A stretch of 64,000 bases of DNA from Zetaproteobacteria bacterium (GTDB lineage Bacteria > Pseudomonadota > Alphaproteobacteria > Micavibrionales > Micavibrionaceae): positions 55,090 through 119,089 of the forward strand of contig NVXI01000001.1 of NCBI GenBank assembly GCA_002747015.1. Direction: 5' to 3'. Positions 18,050 to 28,475 of the stretch are shown in pieces. Each line of letters starts with the position of its first letter. The first letter of the stretch is position 1. The position numbers were made by a program, and so were the translations under genes. The notes beneath the pieces are model-generated. The model did not search any database, was not told where the DNA came from, and worked only from the letters and a program-made list of their open reading frames with translations.

Positions 18050-18517
18050 CTACAAATGATCCTTCAATTGGTAAATAAGTGGTAGATCTGCCTCCGGCAT
18101 TGGATAATCATACATATCCTGCGGCAAAACCCATGCAAAGTCTTGCTGCCCTTCCAAAGGCTTTATTTCACCGCGCCAAATTCGGCATACAAACAAGGGC
18201 ATCAACAAGTGAAAGTCATCGTATGCATGAGACGCAAATCCAATTGGCGAGAAACAACATTCACGAGTTTCTATACCGAGTTCTTCTTCCAATTCCCGCA
18301 TTAAGGCGTATTCAGGATTCTCACCCTCGTGAACCTTACCACCAGGGAATTCCCATAAACCCGCCATGGACTTCCCCGCTGGCCTTTGCGCCAATAAAAC
18401 ACGGCCAGCCTTATCAACCAAGGCCACTGCGGCAACTAAAACAATCGGCAAACCCGATGGAGCTTTAGGTCTAGGAAGCTCTAAAGCCTGCGCACAATTC
18501 ATTTTGTTCATGGTCAT
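18050..18517 (-). CDS. mutT: (Deoxy)nucleoside triphosphate pyrophosphohydrolase, MutT-like Nudix enzyme
   Basis: A 155-residue Nudix hydrolase, most like MutT, which removes 8-oxo-dGTP from the nucleotide pool. The Nudix box is complete from G60 to I82 (GKVHEGENPEYALMRELEE, then ELGI), with RELEEELG providing the metal ligands. The preceding LLAQRPAGKSMAGLWEFPGG is the usual MutT sequence. The ATG at 18517 follows AGGATAATGATT, giving an acceptable ribosome-binding site. It is followed 16 bases later by the methyltransferase gene. Confidence 0.92.
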   Translation of the reverse strand: MTMNKMNCAQALELPRPKAPSGLPIVLVAAVALVDKAGRVLLAQRPAGKSMAGLWEFPGGKVHEGENPEYALMRELEEELGIETRECCFSPIGFASHAYDDFHLLMPLFVCRIWRGEIKPLEGQQDFAWVLPQDMYDYPMPEADLPLIYQLKDHL

Positions 18518-18560
18518 TAATCATTATCCTGACAATTATAAAACTAGAATGAAAATCTAG

Positions 18561-18600
18561 AACATAAAAAAGCCGCGAAGCAAATAACATCACGGCTTTC
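18561..18600 (-). terminator. Rho-independent terminator of the PpiC gene
   Basis: AAAGCCG (18569-18575) pairs with CGGCTTT (18593-18599) across a 17-base loop. Read on the minus strand the stem is followed by TTTTTATGTT. It lies 24 bases past the stop of the peptidyl-prolyl isomerase gene and before the mutT start. Confidence 0.7.
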
Positions 18601-18623
18601 TATAATCATATCAAATCGAAAGC

Positions 18624-19733
18624 TTACTCAACAACACTTTCGATAAGCGCATTACCTTCATCAGAAGAGCCTGCTTCCGGTGCAACATCTTCAACAGACA
18701 CATCCACAGATTCTACAGCATCAGCTTCCGCAGAGACATCTCCTGTCTTTACATCTTCTGATCCTGCTGCTGGCTCAGTCTTTGCAATCGGATTACCATT
18801 AAGGTCAAAACGCTCAATGTCCACATCTGCTCTCAACTCCTGAATCATTTCATCAAGAATAACGCGTTGCAGCTCTTGCTCCATATACGGCTTTACTTCC
18901 GCAAATTGTGCTGGAGGACGCTTACGTTTTTCATCAACTTTAATAATGTGAAATCCAAAATCTGTTTTAACTGGAGTTTTAGAATACGTACCAGGCTCTA
19001 ATGCAAAAGCAGCCTCAGCAAATGCAGGAACAACGTCCGTCTTTGAAAAATACCCGAGTTCACCGCCATTTTCAGCCGATCCATCTTGTGAATTTTCCTT
19101 TGCTACATCTGCGAAAACAGCACCTTTTTTAAGTTTCCCTATCAACGTTTTGGCCAGTTTTTCATTCTCCACAAGAATATGTGCAACCTTAACTTCTTCA
19201 ACCTCAGGAAAATCTGCTAGATATGCCTCATATTTAGCCTTCAAACGCTCTTCCGTTAATTTAGATTTAACTGCATTCTCAAGGAACTTATTACGAACAA
19301 TCTGAGTTTTAATATCTTCTAATTTCTTTAAGACATCCGCATCATTTCCAAGACCTGACGATTTTGCATTCTGATCCACAATTTTATTATTAATAATTTG
19401 CTCCAACGCCAACATGAAAAGTTGATCAGCAGGAATCTGCCTCATTTGTGCAGGCATCGTATTCACAAATGCAAAAACATCCTGACGTTTAATTTCATCA
19501 CCATACAACTTGGCCAAAACTGGATTTTCATTCTTAGGGGCTTCCGTATCATCTGTCGCAGCAGTCTCTACTAGACCACTCACAGACGAATCACCTTTAT
19601 TCATATCCAATTTACCCGACTTATAGGCAAAGAAGCCAACTGCGGCAACAACCAAGATAACAAGTGTTGCAACCATTGCATTTCCACGCTCTGATACGCG
19701 CATTTCACGACAAATTTTCTTATGCTCGTTCAT
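18624..19733 (-). CDS. Membrane-anchored PpiC-type (parvulin) peptidyl-prolyl isomerase
   Basis: A 369-residue periplasmic foldase of the SurA/PrsA/PpiD group. One N-terminal span (AMVATLVILVVAAVGFFAY, about residues 19-37) anchors it. A helical N-domain with QLFMLALEQIINNKIVDQ-like sequence follows, and the parvulin domain occupies about residues 170-275: VKVAHILVENEKLAKTL, SQDGSAENGGELGYFSK, DVVPAFAEAAFALEPG and GFHIIKVDEKR. The tail is acidic and of low complexity. The start is supported by AAGAGGA 7 bases upstream of the ATG. It is divergent from secA across a 160-base spacer, a sensible pairing of export and folding genes. Confidence 0.9.
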   Translation of the reverse strand: MNEHKKICREMRVSERGNAMVATLVILVVAAVGFFAYKSGKLDMNKGDSSVSGLVETAATDDTEAPKNENPVLAKLYGDEIKRQDVFAFVNTMPAQMRQIPADQLFMLALEQIINNKIVDQNAKSSGLGNDADVLKKLEDIKTQIVRNKFLENAVKSKLTEERLKAKYEAYLADFPEVEEVKVAHILVENEKLAKTLIGKLKKGAVFADVAKENSQDGSAENGGELGYFSKTDVVPAFAEAAFALEPGTYSKTPVKTDFGFHIIKVDEKRKRPPAQFAEVKPYMEQELQRVILDEMIQELRADVDIERFDLNGNPIAKTEPAAGSEDVKTGDVSAEADAVESVDVSVEDVAPEAGSSDEGNALIESVVE

Positions 19734-19837
19734 TATATTCCTCTTACTTTTCTAAATTAGGTATCTATCCTTGAGACCCTAACGAATGAAATTACTGTTT
19801 TCAACACCTATTATTAGGTCTACCCACAGGGCTTTTA

Positions 19838-19866
19838 TTGACGTGGAGGGTTTTGCACCTTATATC
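19838..19866 (+). promoter_or_regulatory. Predicted sigma-70-type promoter of secA
   Basis: TTGACG (19838-19843) and TATATC (19861-19866) are separated by exactly 17 bases and lie about 30 bases before the secA start. Five of six -35 and four of six -10 positions match the consensus. It is a sequence prediction only. Confidence 0.5.
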
Positions 19867-19895
19867 AAGTGAACTCATTACTTTTAGGAGACTTC

Positions 19896-22622
19896 ATGGT
19901 ACTCGGCCTAGCAACAAAAATATTCGGTTCTTCTAACGATCGCGCATTAAAGAAATTACAAGTGCACATTGATCCAATCAATGCACTTGAGGCGACTTAC
20001 GAGAAAATGGATGATTCTACATTACAGGATCAAACCAACTTATTCCGCCAACGCTTGGATAATGAGGAGCCGTTAGAAAACCTTCTTCACGAATCATTTG
20101 CCGTGATACGTGAGGCCGCAAAAAGAACACTGGGACAACGTCATTACGATGTACAATTGCTTGGCGGGCTTGTCCTTAATGCAGGACAAATTGCAGAAAT
20201 GCGCACAGGAGAAGGAAAAACCCTTGTTGCGACACTTGCCGTTTACCTTAATGCCTTATCCGGCAAGGGTGTTCATGTCGTCACCGTCAATGATTACCTC
20301 GCCGAACGTGACGCGGAATGGATGAGCCAAGTTTACAGCTTCATGGGTCTTTCAACCGGATGTATCACCGGTAAAATCAGTGAAGATAACAGACGCAAGG
20401 CATACGCCTCAGATGTCAGCTATGGCACAAATAATGAATTTGGCTTTGATTATCTGCGTGACAACATGAAATTCAGGCTGGATCAAATGGTTCAGCGCCC
20501 ATTTAATTTCGCCATTGTTGATGAAGTTGATTCGATCCTTGTCGATGAGGCCAGAACACCTTTGATTATTTCCGGTCCATCCGAAGGCAATATGGAGCTT
20601 TACACCTCTGTTGATAAGATTATTCCACAGCTGGAAGATGCTGACTATGATTTGGAAGAAAAGCATAAAAGCATCGTTCTAACAGAACAAGGCCAAGAGC
20701 ATGTTGAAGAATTATTAAGAGAACATGGAATCCTGAAAGAAGGCAGCATGTATGACATGCAAAACATCTCTTTAGTTCATCATGTTAATCAGGCATTGCG
20801 CGCGCATAAACTGTTCAAAGGCGAAAAAGATTATATCGTTCAAAATAATAAAGTAACACTGATCGACGAATTTACAGGTCGTATGATGGATGGTCGACGC
20901 CTATCAGAAGGCTTACACCAAGCCCTTGAAGCAAAAGAAAACGTTGAAATTCAAAACGAGAATCAAACACTGGCCTCTATTACCTTTCAGAACTATTTCC
21001 GTATGTACCCCAAACTATCAGGGATGACCGGAACAGCAATGACAGAAGCCGCAGAATTCGACGAAATCTATAAACTTGGTGTGGTTTCTATTCCCACACA
21101 TACGGATATTTCTCGTATAGATCACGAAGATAAGATCTATAAATCCCTACGCGAAAAAGAGGATGCCATTGTCGGTTTGATCGAAGAATGTATGGATCGC
21201 AAGCAGCCAATTTTGGTTGGGACAGTATCGATTGAAAAATCAGAAACACTCTCCGCACGTTTAAAAAAGGCAAAAATAAAACATAATGTCCTGAATGCCC
21301 GCCACCATGAAAAGGAAGCCCACATTATCGGGCAAGCTGGGCAACTTGGCGCAATTACAATTGCAACGAATATGGCTGGTCGTGGTACGGATATTCAACT
21401 TGGCGGTAACGCCGATATGCTTGTTCAAGATGCCATTGATCCATCATTGTCAGGAGATGAAAAAGATAAAGCGGAACAAAAAATCCGTGAGAATGTTGAA
21501 AAGGACAAGGAACTGGTAAAAGAAGCTGGCGGTCTTTATATCGTTGGTACAGAACGCCACGAATCACGCCGAATAGATAATCAGTTACGTGGACGCTCCG
21601 GTCGCCAAGGCGATCCTGGTGCCTCGATATTCTTCCTGTCCGTAGAAGATGACCTCATGCGCATTTTTGCAGGCAAGCAATTAGAAGGCCTCTTGACCAG
21701 TAAGCACATCGGTCTTGAAGATGGCGAAGCATTAGAACATCCGTGGATTTCAAAAATGTTGGAACGTGCACAGGGAAAAGTCGAGGACATGAACTTCGAA
21801 ATGCGCAAAAACTTGCTGAAATTCGATGATGTGATGAATAATCAACGTAAAGAAATTTACGAAGAACGTCGCGAGGTTATGACCTCTGATAATATTGAGG
21901 AAATGGTCAAGGATATGCGCCATGACACAATTGAGGATGCCGTCACATTATGTGTTCCCGCCGGTGCATACGCCGAAAAATGGGATACAAATACCCTAGA
22001 AACAGAAATTCTACGCCTATTGCACTTACAATTACCAATTAAAGACTGGGCAAAAGAAGAGGGCATAGCAGATCATGAGCTGATGGAGCGTATCATTGAC
22101 GCATCCGACATAAAAATGGCAGAGAAAGTGGCCAATACTGGTGCAAGCATTTGGAGGCAAATTGAAAAATCTATTGTTCTTCAAATGATTGACCAACATT
22201 GGAAGGAGCATTTACTCAACCTTGACCACCTTCGCCAAGGGATTAATCTGCGTGCATTTGGGCAAAAAGACCCCTTAAATGAGTATAAAACCGAAGCATT
22301 CTCAATGTTTCAAGAGATGCTGGAATCCATGCGTGAAACCATCACCCAGACATTGTGCCTGGTTGAGATAAATGTGGACGAGAATGGCCCAAGCCTTCGG
22401 ATGACACCAGACGAGCCCAGCATGACATTACAGGAAGGCAGGTCTGATCCTGCGCTATCATCTGGAGAACAAAATAAACCAATTGCAGCAAAGCCAACAC
22501 CACAAAAACGTGTTCTCTTTGATCAAAACAACCCAGAGACATGGGAAAAAACGCCACGCAACGCCCCATGCCCATGTAAATCAGGAAAGAAATATAAGCA
22601 GTGCCATGGAAAAATCACCTAA
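19896..22622 (+). CDS. secA: Protein translocase motor SecA
   Basis: SecA is the ATPase that drives preproteins through SecYEG. The 908-residue protein has Walker A G105-EGKT-109, the [16 protein letters not shown] helicase block, [10 protein letters not shown], the [10 protein letters not shown] motif and the C-terminal zinc finger [15 protein letters not shown] that binds SecB and phospholipid. The ATG at 19896 is preferred over the GTG at 19869 because TAGGAG sits at proper distance before it and the family starts there. The 3' end overlaps the next gene by 17 bases. The partner genes ftsY and ffh of the co-translational route are at the far end of this window. Confidence 0.98.
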   Translation: MVLGLATKIFGSSNDRALKKLQVHIDPINALEATYEKMDDSTLQDQTNLFRQRLDNEEPLENLLHESFAVIREAAKRTLGQRHYDVQLLGGLVLNAGQIAEMRTGEGKTLVATLAVYLNALSGKGVHVVTVNDYLAERDAEWMSQVYSFMGLSTGCITGKISEDNRRKAYASDVSYGTNNEFGFDYLRDNMKFRLDQMVQRPFNFAIVDEVDSILVDEARTPLIISGPSEGNMELYTSVDKIIPQLEDADYDLEEKHKSIVLTEQGQEHVEELLREHGILKEGSMYDMQNISLVHHVNQALRAHKLFKGEKDYIVQNNKVTLIDEFTGRMMDGRRLSEGLHQALEAKENVEIQNENQTLASITFQNYFRMYPKLSGMTGTAMTEAAEFDEIYKLGVVSIPTHTDISRIDHEDKIYKSLREKEDAIVGLIEECMDRKQPILVGTVSIEKSETLSARLKKAKIKHNVLNARHHEKEAHIIGQAGQLGAITIATNMAGRGTDIQLGGNADMLVQDAIDPSLSGDEKDKAEQKIRENVEKDKELVKEAGGLYIVGTERHESRRIDNQLRGRSGRQGDPGASIFFLSVEDDLMRIFAGKQLEGLLTSKHIGLEDGEALEHPWISKMLERAQGKVEDMNFEMRKNLLKFDDVMNNQRKEIYEERREVMTSDNIEEMVKDMRHDTIEDAVTLCVPAGAYAEKWDTNTLETEILRLLHLQLPIKDWAKEEGIADHELMERIIDASDIKMAEKVANTGASIWRQIEKSIVLQMIDQHWKEHLLNLDHLRQGINLRAFGQKDPLNEYKTEAFSMFQEMLESMRETITQTLCLVEINVDENGPSLRMTPDEPSMTLQEGRSDPALSSGEQNKPIAAKPTPQKRVLFDQNNPETWEKTPRNAPCPCKSGKKYKQCHGKIT

Positions 22623-23514
22623 ATCACAATCCCAAGAATTCATAGAAGGCTCTCTCACATGTAAAAACAGCGAGGGAACACATAAAATCGTCTACAGCGA
22701 TTGGGGACATAATAATACGCAAGTCATTGTGTGTATTCATGGATTAACTGGTAACGGGCATGATTTTGATTATCTGGCGCGACACCTTGTACAATATAAT
22801 TATCGTGTAATCGCCATCGACCTTGCCGGACGCGGGCGCAGTGACTTCCTGCCCAACCCACTTGATTATAATTACAAGCAATATAACCAAGATATTATGG
22901 ATGTTCTGACGCATTTAAATCTGAATAAACCAAACAGTGTTGATTGGCTTGGCGTTTCTCTTGGTGGGATGTTAGGTATTGCCATAGCTGGATTTGAAAA
23001 CACCCCGATCCGGCGTTTAATTCTTAATGATATAGGCCCAGAAATCCCCAAAAAGGCAGTAAAGTTTATAGCTAGAATTGTCAGAAAACTCTATAAATTC
23101 AAAAATCTTGCCGCACTTGAAAAACGCATGCGCAAAACCCGTGGTCTCACATGGGGGCCTATCACCGATGAGCAATGGAAACATATGGCAAAACATAATT
23201 TTCGCGATATTCCTAAAGGGAAAATATCTTATGCTTATGATGAAAAGATTTCTCGTGTGTTCAAAATACACCCCGCGAAAAGCGTCGATTTATGGGATTT
23301 ATGGGACAAAATTACGTGCCCAACTCTTGCATTACGTGGTGAAAAATCCTTCATTCTCCCGCCAAATGTTCTCGATAGAATGAAAGAAACCGCGACAAAA
23401 TTCACTCTTGATACGCATGTTTTCGAAAAATGTGGTCATGTCCCATCCCTGATGGCACCAAACCAAATCGCCGTTATAGAGGGCTGGCTTAAAAACACAG
23501 CTCCCAAGGTCTAA
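22606..23514 (+). CDS. Alpha/beta hydrolase
   Basis: A 302-residue alpha/beta hydrolase. The oxyanion segment is [17 protein letters not shown], the nucleophile elbow is GVSLGGMLG, the acid is probably the Glu or Asp after [12 protein letters not shown], and the histidine is in [12 protein letters not shown]. No signal peptide is present, so it is cytoplasmic. The start at 22606 lies inside the secA 3' end (17-base overlap), so translation may be coupled. The substrate is unknown. It begins a run of three metabolic genes (hydrolase, flavin oxidoreductase, aldo/keto reductase) that may act on related small molecules. Confidence 0.88.
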   Translation: MEKSPKSQSQEFIEGSLTCKNSEGTHKIVYSDWGHNNTQVIVCIHGLTGNGHDFDYLARHLVQYNYRVIAIDLAGRGRSDFLPNPLDYNYKQYNQDIMDVLTHLNLNKPNSVDWLGVSLGGMLGIAIAGFENTPIRRLILNDIGPEIPKKAVKFIARIVRKLYKFKNLAALEKRMRKTRGLTWGPITDEQWKHMAKHNFRDIPKGKISYAYDEKISRVFKIHPAKSVDLWDLWDKITCPTLALRGEKSFILPPNVLDRMKETATKFTLDTHVFEKCGHVPSLMAPNQIAVIEGWLKNTAPKV

Positions 23515-23519
23515 AATGC

Positions 23520-24692
23520 ATGAGCAAAATAAATACGGACATTGTTATTTTTGGCGCAGGAATAGCAGGCCTTTGGACATTTAACCGTTTGAAAATCATG
23601 GGTTATGATGTCCTATTACTTGAAAAAGAAACAATAGGATGCGGGCAAACAATTGCATCACAGGGAATTATTCACTCAGGCTTAAAATTTTCACTCGCAG
23701 GAAAAGTGAATGCCCTCGCCCAATCTATCAGTGCTATGCCCCAAATCTGGCGCGACTCATTAAAGGGAAATGGTGATGTTGATTTACGCGGCACAACCAT
23801 AAACGCAAATTCACAACAACTTTTAATCCCCTCCGGCTTTATGGGCGAGTTAACGAAATTAGTAACAAAGAAAACACTTGGCAACAGCGTCCACGAAGTG
23901 GCTGAAAAAGATTGGCCAGAGGATATTAAAAACTCTGGTTTCAAAGGCAGTATCATTAATATGAACGAGCTTGTCCTTGATATACCAAGCATCCTACGCG
24001 TACTGGCCGATCCGTATAAGCCCTCTATAAGAAAAATATCAGTCGAGGAAGCAAATACCCCTTTCGAATTCCTAAAACAGAATAATATTCAAACCAAACG
24101 TATTATTTTCACAAGCGCCGCGAACAACCAAAAAATTGCAGAAAAATACGCACAAGATAAAGGGCTAGCAACACAAAAACGGCCTCTTATGCAAGGTATG
24201 ATCAGAAATGCACCCTTCCCGCTCTATGCGCATCTCGTTGGCAAAACAGACAAACCTGTTGCGTCGATCACCACACATAAGATGAGCGATGGATCATTAA
24301 TCTGGTATTTGGGCGGCGGCGTGGCAGAGCGCAAAAAAGAAGCCAACCCACAAGATGTCTATAATGATATGATTAAAGCCTTCAAAACCTATCTTCCTAA
24401 TATTAATCTTTCGAACATAGAATGGGATGTTCTGCCCATCGATCGTGTAGAAGGGAAATCTAAAACAGACAGCTGGATGCCAGACACACCAACAATTCAT
24501 CACACAGATGGCGCGTTATATTGCTGGCCAACAAAATTGACGTTTGCCCCGATGCTGGCCGATATGATTATTGAATGCCTAACAAAGGATAATATTACAC
24601 CGTCGAAAAACACATCCGACTTTTCATTCCTGCCTGCCGCAGAATATGCTCAAACACCATGGGACAAGGCAAAATGGAGAACAATCACATGA
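23520..24692 (+). CDS. FAD-dependent oxidoreductase (DAO family)
   Basis: A 390-residue flavoprotein with the N-terminal dinucleotide fold IVIFGAGIAGLWTFNRL (GxGxxG at residues 12-17), the acidic end of the second strand in VLLLEKETIGCGQT, and SQGIIHSGLKF, typical of the D-amino-acid-oxidase superfamily (glycine oxidase, L-2-hydroxyglutarate oxidase and others). The C-terminal FAD motif is less clear. No substrate can be assigned. It lies 5 bases after the hydrolase gene, and its stop overlaps the aldo/keto reductase start in an ATGA arrangement. Confidence 0.85.
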   Translation: MSKINTDIVIFGAGIAGLWTFNRLKIMGYDVLLLEKETIGCGQTIASQGIIHSGLKFSLAGKVNALAQSISAMPQIWRDSLKGNGDVDLRGTTINANSQQLLIPSGFMGELTKLVTKKTLGNSVHEVAEKDWPEDIKNSGFKGSIINMNELVLDIPSILRVLADPYKPSIRKISVEEANTPFEFLKQNNIQTKRIIFTSAANNQKIAEKYAQDKGLATQKRPLMQGMIRNAPFPLYAHLVGKTDKPVASITTHKMSDGSLIWYLGGGVAERKKEANPQDVYNDMIKAFKTYLPNINLSNIEWDVLPIDRVEGKSKTDSWMPDTPTIHHTDGALYCWPTKLTFAPMLADMIIECLTKDNITPSKNTSDFSFLPAAEYAQTPWDKAKWRTIT

Positions 24693-25462
24693 CTAAAATA
24701 AAGAAAACCACCCTTGGGAATACCGGAATAGAAGTATCAGTCATCGGCCTAGGAACTGTGAAATTCGGACGTAACCAAGGCGTTAAATACCCAAAGAGCT
24801 TTAACCTGCCTGATGATGAGCATTTAAACACCCTCCTAACGCTTGCTAAATCATTGGGCATCAATATGCTTGACACTGCACCTGCATATGGCCTAAGCGA
24901 AAAGCGTCTAGGAAAATTATTGGGCGGACAACGTAAAGACTGGGTTATTATCGGCAAAGCCGGTGAAGAGTTTGAAGATGGGATTTCATCATATAATTTC
25001 ACCCCTGATCATTTCGAGCGCAGCTTAGAGCGTTCACTTAAACGTCTCAATACTGATTATATTGATGCCTTATTAATCCACTCTGATGGAGAAGATATAG
25101 ATATATTGAATAATGATGCTTTAATCAGAAAAATGCACGACTTTAAAGATCAAGGTATGGTCAAAGCCATTGGTGCATCAACAAAAACCACAGAAGGTGG
25201 TATTCGCACGCTAGAGCTTATGGATATCGTAATGGCGACGTATAATCCTGATCATACAGAAGAAAAAGCAGTTTTGGATTATGCAGAAAAGCACAATAAA
25301 GGTGTAATCTTGAAAAAAGCACTCTCCAGCGGGCATAACACAAATATACAAGATGCCCTACGCTTTGCCTTTGATCATAAAGGTACAAACGCAATCATTA
25401 TCGGCACAATCACACCAAAACATTTAGAACAAAATATAGCCCTAGCAAACGAAATTATATAA
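24689..25462 (+). CDS. Aldo/keto reductase
   Basis: A 257-residue NAD(P)H-dependent aldo/keto reductase. The catalytic tetrad is readable: Asp and Tyr in NMLDTAPAYGLSE, Lys in VIIGKAGEEF and His in ALLIHSDGED. The start LGNTGIEVSVIGLGT is typical. The protein is shorter than many family members (about 300). ATG at 24689 overlaps the preceding stop by four bases (ATGA), a strong sign of translational coupling. Its stop abuts the stop of the convergent CorC-type gene with no gap. The substrate is not predictable. Confidence 0.9.
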   Translation: MTKIKKTTLGNTGIEVSVIGLGTVKFGRNQGVKYPKSFNLPDDEHLNTLLTLAKSLGINMLDTAPAYGLSEKRLGKLLGGQRKDWVIIGKAGEEFEDGISSYNFTPDHFERSLERSLKRLNTDYIDALLIHSDGEDIDILNNDALIRKMHDFKDQGMVKAIGASTKTTEGGIRTLELMDIVMATYNPDHTEEKAVLDYAEKHNKGVILKKALSSGHNTNIQDALRFAFDHKGTNAIIIGTITPKHLEQNIALANEII

Positions 25463-26719
25463 TTATTTCAACGGTGTTATACGTATTAGTGTAACTTGAT
25501 TTCTATGTTTACGAACAATGTCCATTTGAAAACCATGAAAACGGAATGATTGATCAATTTCAGGAACCATGCGAGATTCGAATAAAATAAGCCCTGCAAT
25601 CGTTGCGTATTCCTCATCCGGTAGACTCCAATCAAATTCACGATTTAAATCACGAATAGTCACCGTACCATCAACGATATAAGAGCCATTAGATAATGTG
25701 CGCACGCCAGACATGGCCTCATCATGCTCATCATCAATTTCCCCGACAATCTCCTCTAAAATATCTTCAAGCGTAGCAACTCCCATAAATGCTCCATATT
25801 CATCAACGACAAGGCAAAAATGCTCCTTACGCGCCCTAAATGCCTGTAACTGACCATAAAGATTCGTATTCTCAGGAATAAACCACGGCTTCATCGCAAT
25901 GCGTAAAAGATCTATATTATTTATATCACCACCAATATCCAGTAACTCACGCAATAATTCCTTCGTATGGATAACACCCACGATATTGTCTGGGTTGCCC
26001 TTCCAAAGTGGAATACGTGTAAATTTGCTCTCAAGAACTTGCTCTACAATTTTATCCATCGGCAAGCCAATATCAATCATCACAACATTGTTTCTATGCA
26101 CCATGATTTCATCAATATCAACATCAACCAAATCAAGGATAGAACGCAGCATCGCACGTTGTTCCTGCACCTCCTTAACTCCATCATGCATATCAATAAC
26201 ACCGCGCAACAACTCGTGATGTGAACCGCCTTCGCCCCCTTTTGACATATCCACATTCATCATTTTAAGAACACTATGCACAATCCATGTCACCGCCTCT
26301 GTTACTGGCGCGAAAACAAGAATAACCACCCGTATAATCGGTGATATCCGCATTGCCACACTTTCCGCATGATAGAACGCATAGGTTTTTGGTAGAACTT
26401 CGGCAAATATTAAAACGAGAACTGTCATCACAAATGTTGCGATATACACACCAGCATCACCAAATATTTTCATCAAGACACTGGTCGCCAGTGCAGAAGC
26501 CAAAATATTAACCAAGTTATTGCCCAGTAACAGCGCACCAATCATGCGATCTTTTTGCTCCCTGATACGATTAACCAAAGCCGCGCGCTTATTGCCCTCC
26601 TTCTCCCGCAAAACCAACCGCACCTTAGACGCGGCGGTAAATGCCGTTTCCGAACCAGAGAAAAATCCAGATAGAATCAATAATATAATAATCGCAATAA
26701 TAGAGAATATAAATTCCAT
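25463..26719 (-). CDS. CNNM/CorC-type membrane protein (DUF21, CBS pair, CorC_HlyC domain)
   Basis: A 418-residue member of the HlyC/CorC family. The N-terminal DUF21 domain has about four spans, starting IFSIIAIIILLILSGFFSGSETAF, with the conserved GNNLVNILASALAT. The CBS pair (about 200-325) contains FTRIPLWKGNPDNIVGV and FCLVVDEYGAFMGVATLEDI, and the CorC_HlyC domain ends the protein. Such proteins act in magnesium or cobalt efflux in several bacteria, and that is the probable role here. It lies just behind aroB (8 bases) on the same strand. Confidence 0.92.
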   Translation of the reverse strand: MEFIFSIIAIIILLILSGFFSGSETAFTAASKVRLVLREKEGNKRAALVNRIREQKDRMIGALLLGNNLVNILASALATSVLMKIFGDAGVYIATFVMTVLVLIFAEVLPKTYAFYHAESVAMRISPIIRVVILVFAPVTEAVTWIVHSVLKMMNVDMSKGGEGGSHHELLRGVIDMHDGVKEVQEQRAMLRSILDLVDVDIDEIMVHRNNVVMIDIGLPMDKIVEQVLESKFTRIPLWKGNPDNIVGVIHTKELLRELLDIGGDINNIDLLRIAMKPWFIPENTNLYGQLQAFRARKEHFCLVVDEYGAFMGVATLEDILEEIVGEIDDEHDEAMSGVRTLSNGSYIVDGTVTIRDLNREFDWSLPDEEYATIAGLILFESRMVPEIDQSFRFHGFQMDIVRKHRNQVTLIRITPLK

Positions 26720-26727
26720 AGCTGTTT

Positions 26728-27843
26728 TTAGCCCTGCTCTTTCAAAGATTTATCCAAAACATCACGCACCATCTTCTCAGGTACATCTTGCGTAACAAAG
26801 GCATCACCAATTGCCCTCACCAAAATAAAGGTCATCTTATTATCAATGGCTTTTTTATCCCGTTGCATGATTGCAATCAAATCATCCACACTGGCCGAAA
26901 TTCCAATATGCCCTGCATCAACAGGTAATCCTATTTTTAGTAAATGTTGACGAATGCGCAAGGCATCCGCTTTCTGGCACAATCCCATCGCAACGGACAA
27001 ATCAAACGCCATGACCATACCGATGGCCACACCTTCACCGTGCAGCAACGTACCATCATAACCAGCAGCAGCCTCCAGAGCATGCCCAAACGTATGCCCA
27101 AGGTTAAGCAAAGCACGCTTTCCATGTTCACGCTCATCAGCCTCAACAATGGCTGCCTTTGCCTTACAACTCACCTCAACAGCATAAGCAATATTCTCTA
27201 CATCTCCATCAATGATAGAGGAACCATGCACATCTAACCATTCAAAGAATTCAAGGTTATCAATCAGACCATATTTAACCACTTCCGCATATCCGGCACG
27301 TAACTCACGCTGCGGCAGAGTTTTAAAAACATCAATATCCGCAATGACGCAGACAGGTTGATAAAAATTTCCGACAAGATTTTTGCCATATTGTGTATTA
27401 ATACCGGTTTTACCGCCAACCGAACTATCAACCTGCGCCAATAAAGATGTCGGTATTTGAACATAAGACACCCCCCGTAAAACAGTGGACGCAGAAAACC
27501 CCGCCAAGTCGCCAATCACGCCACCACCAACTGCAAAGACAATTGAATTACGGTGAACATTATGTTCTAGCATCCAATTATGGGCTTCCTGCAAGCGTTC
27601 ATATGATTTTGTCTTCTCACCATGAGGGAAAACCAATACCTCACAAAACCCTGCTCCCGCCTTCGTCAAAGTCTCCTGCAAAACACGCGCATAAGGCTCA
27701 ACATTATCATCCGTTATCAAAAATATTTTTTTACCCGCAACATCGAAAGGTAAATACTCATGAATCGAACGCAAAAGGTTCATACCAATCGCAATTTTAT
27801 AGCTACGCTCACCAAGGTCTATTTCAACTAGTTTTGTTTGCAT
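26728..27843 (-). CDS. aroB: 3-dehydroquinate synthase
   Basis: AroB closes DAHP to 3-dehydroquinate, the second shikimate-pathway step, using NAD and a divalent metal. The 371-residue protein has the NAD-binding VGGGVIGDLAGFSAS (GGGVIGD at 106-112), QIPTSLLAQVDSSVGGKTG, NFYQPVCVIAD, and the metal ligands in LNLGHTFGHALE and LHGEGVAIG. It starts one base after the aroK stop, forming the common aroKB pair. Confidence 0.97.
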   Translation of the reverse strand: MQTKLVEIDLGERSYKIAIGMNLLRSIHEYLPFDVAGKKIFLITDDNVEPYARVLQETLTKAGAGFCEVLVFPHGEKTKSYERLQEAHNWMLEHNVHRNSIVFAVGGGVIGDLAGFSASTVLRGVSYVQIPTSLLAQVDSSVGGKTGINTQYGKNLVGNFYQPVCVIADIDVFKTLPQRELRAGYAEVVKYGLIDNLEFFEWLDVHGSSIIDGDVENIAYAVEVSCKAKAAIVEADEREHGKRALLNLGHTFGHALEAAAGYDGTLLHGEGVAIGMVMAFDLSVAMGLCQKADALRIRQHLLKIGLPVDAGHIGISASVDDLIAIMQRDKKAIDNKMTFILVRAIGDAFVTQDVPEKMVRDVLDKSLKEQG

Positions 27844-27844
27844 T

Positions 27845-28384
27845 TTATGTCTGAAGTTCCTGTATTATCATTTCCACAACATCGCCAATATTACCCGATG
27901 TATTATCAATATGAATATCCGCCAAAGCATATAGCCTTTCGCGTGCAGATAAAAGCTCTTCTAATTTTTTACGTGGATTATCACATTGCAATAACGGTCG
28001 ACCATTATCATCACCCACACGCATCAAAACCGTCTCCACATCTGATTGTAACCACACAGAGATCGCCCGCACCTTAATGTCGTCCATTACATCCGCGACT
28101 GTTATCGCACCTCCACCTGTGGATATAACGCAAACGCCACGCCCCAATAAATCCTGCATTTTTTGTTGTTCTAAGATACGAAAAGCACATTCACCCTCAT
28201 CGGAAAAAATTTGAGTAATAGGCTTCCCCTGATCTTCAACAATCAAATCATCACAATCGTAAAATGAGCAGCTCAATACAGTAGACAAGGCTTTCCCAAT
28301 TGCGCTTTTGCCGCAGCCCATCATCCCAATCAATACGATCGGCTTTTTCAAAAAGTTCATTTCATTATTTTTACCACTATTCAT
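27845..28384 (-). CDS. aroK: Shikimate kinase
   Basis: AroK phosphorylates shikimate at O3. The 179-residue protein has the P-loop GMMGCGKSAIG (residues 20-30), the shikimate-binding Asp in FYDCDDLIVE, and GGGAI (beginning STGGGAITV) as the second binding block. The lid contains NGRPLLQ. A second ATG eight codons in (28360) would also give a normal N-terminus. It heads the minus-strand aroK-aroB-CorC group and is divergent from the small membrane protein gene. Confidence 0.96.
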   Translation of the reverse strand: MNSGKNNEMNFLKKPIVLIGMMGCGKSAIGKALSTVLSCSFYDCDDLIVEDQGKPITQIFSDEGECAFRILEQQKMQDLLGRGVCVISTGGGAITVADVMDDIKVRAISVWLQSDVETVLMRVGDDNGRPLLQCDNPRKKLEELLSARERLYALADIHIDNTSGNIGDVVEMIIQELQT

Positions 28385-28475
28385 GTGCTTTCCCTTTCAA
28401 AGCATCGCCATCTTTGCTATATAATTATCTTGTTTACAGATAGCCTTGAAACTTTACAACATGAACTGATCGTTG

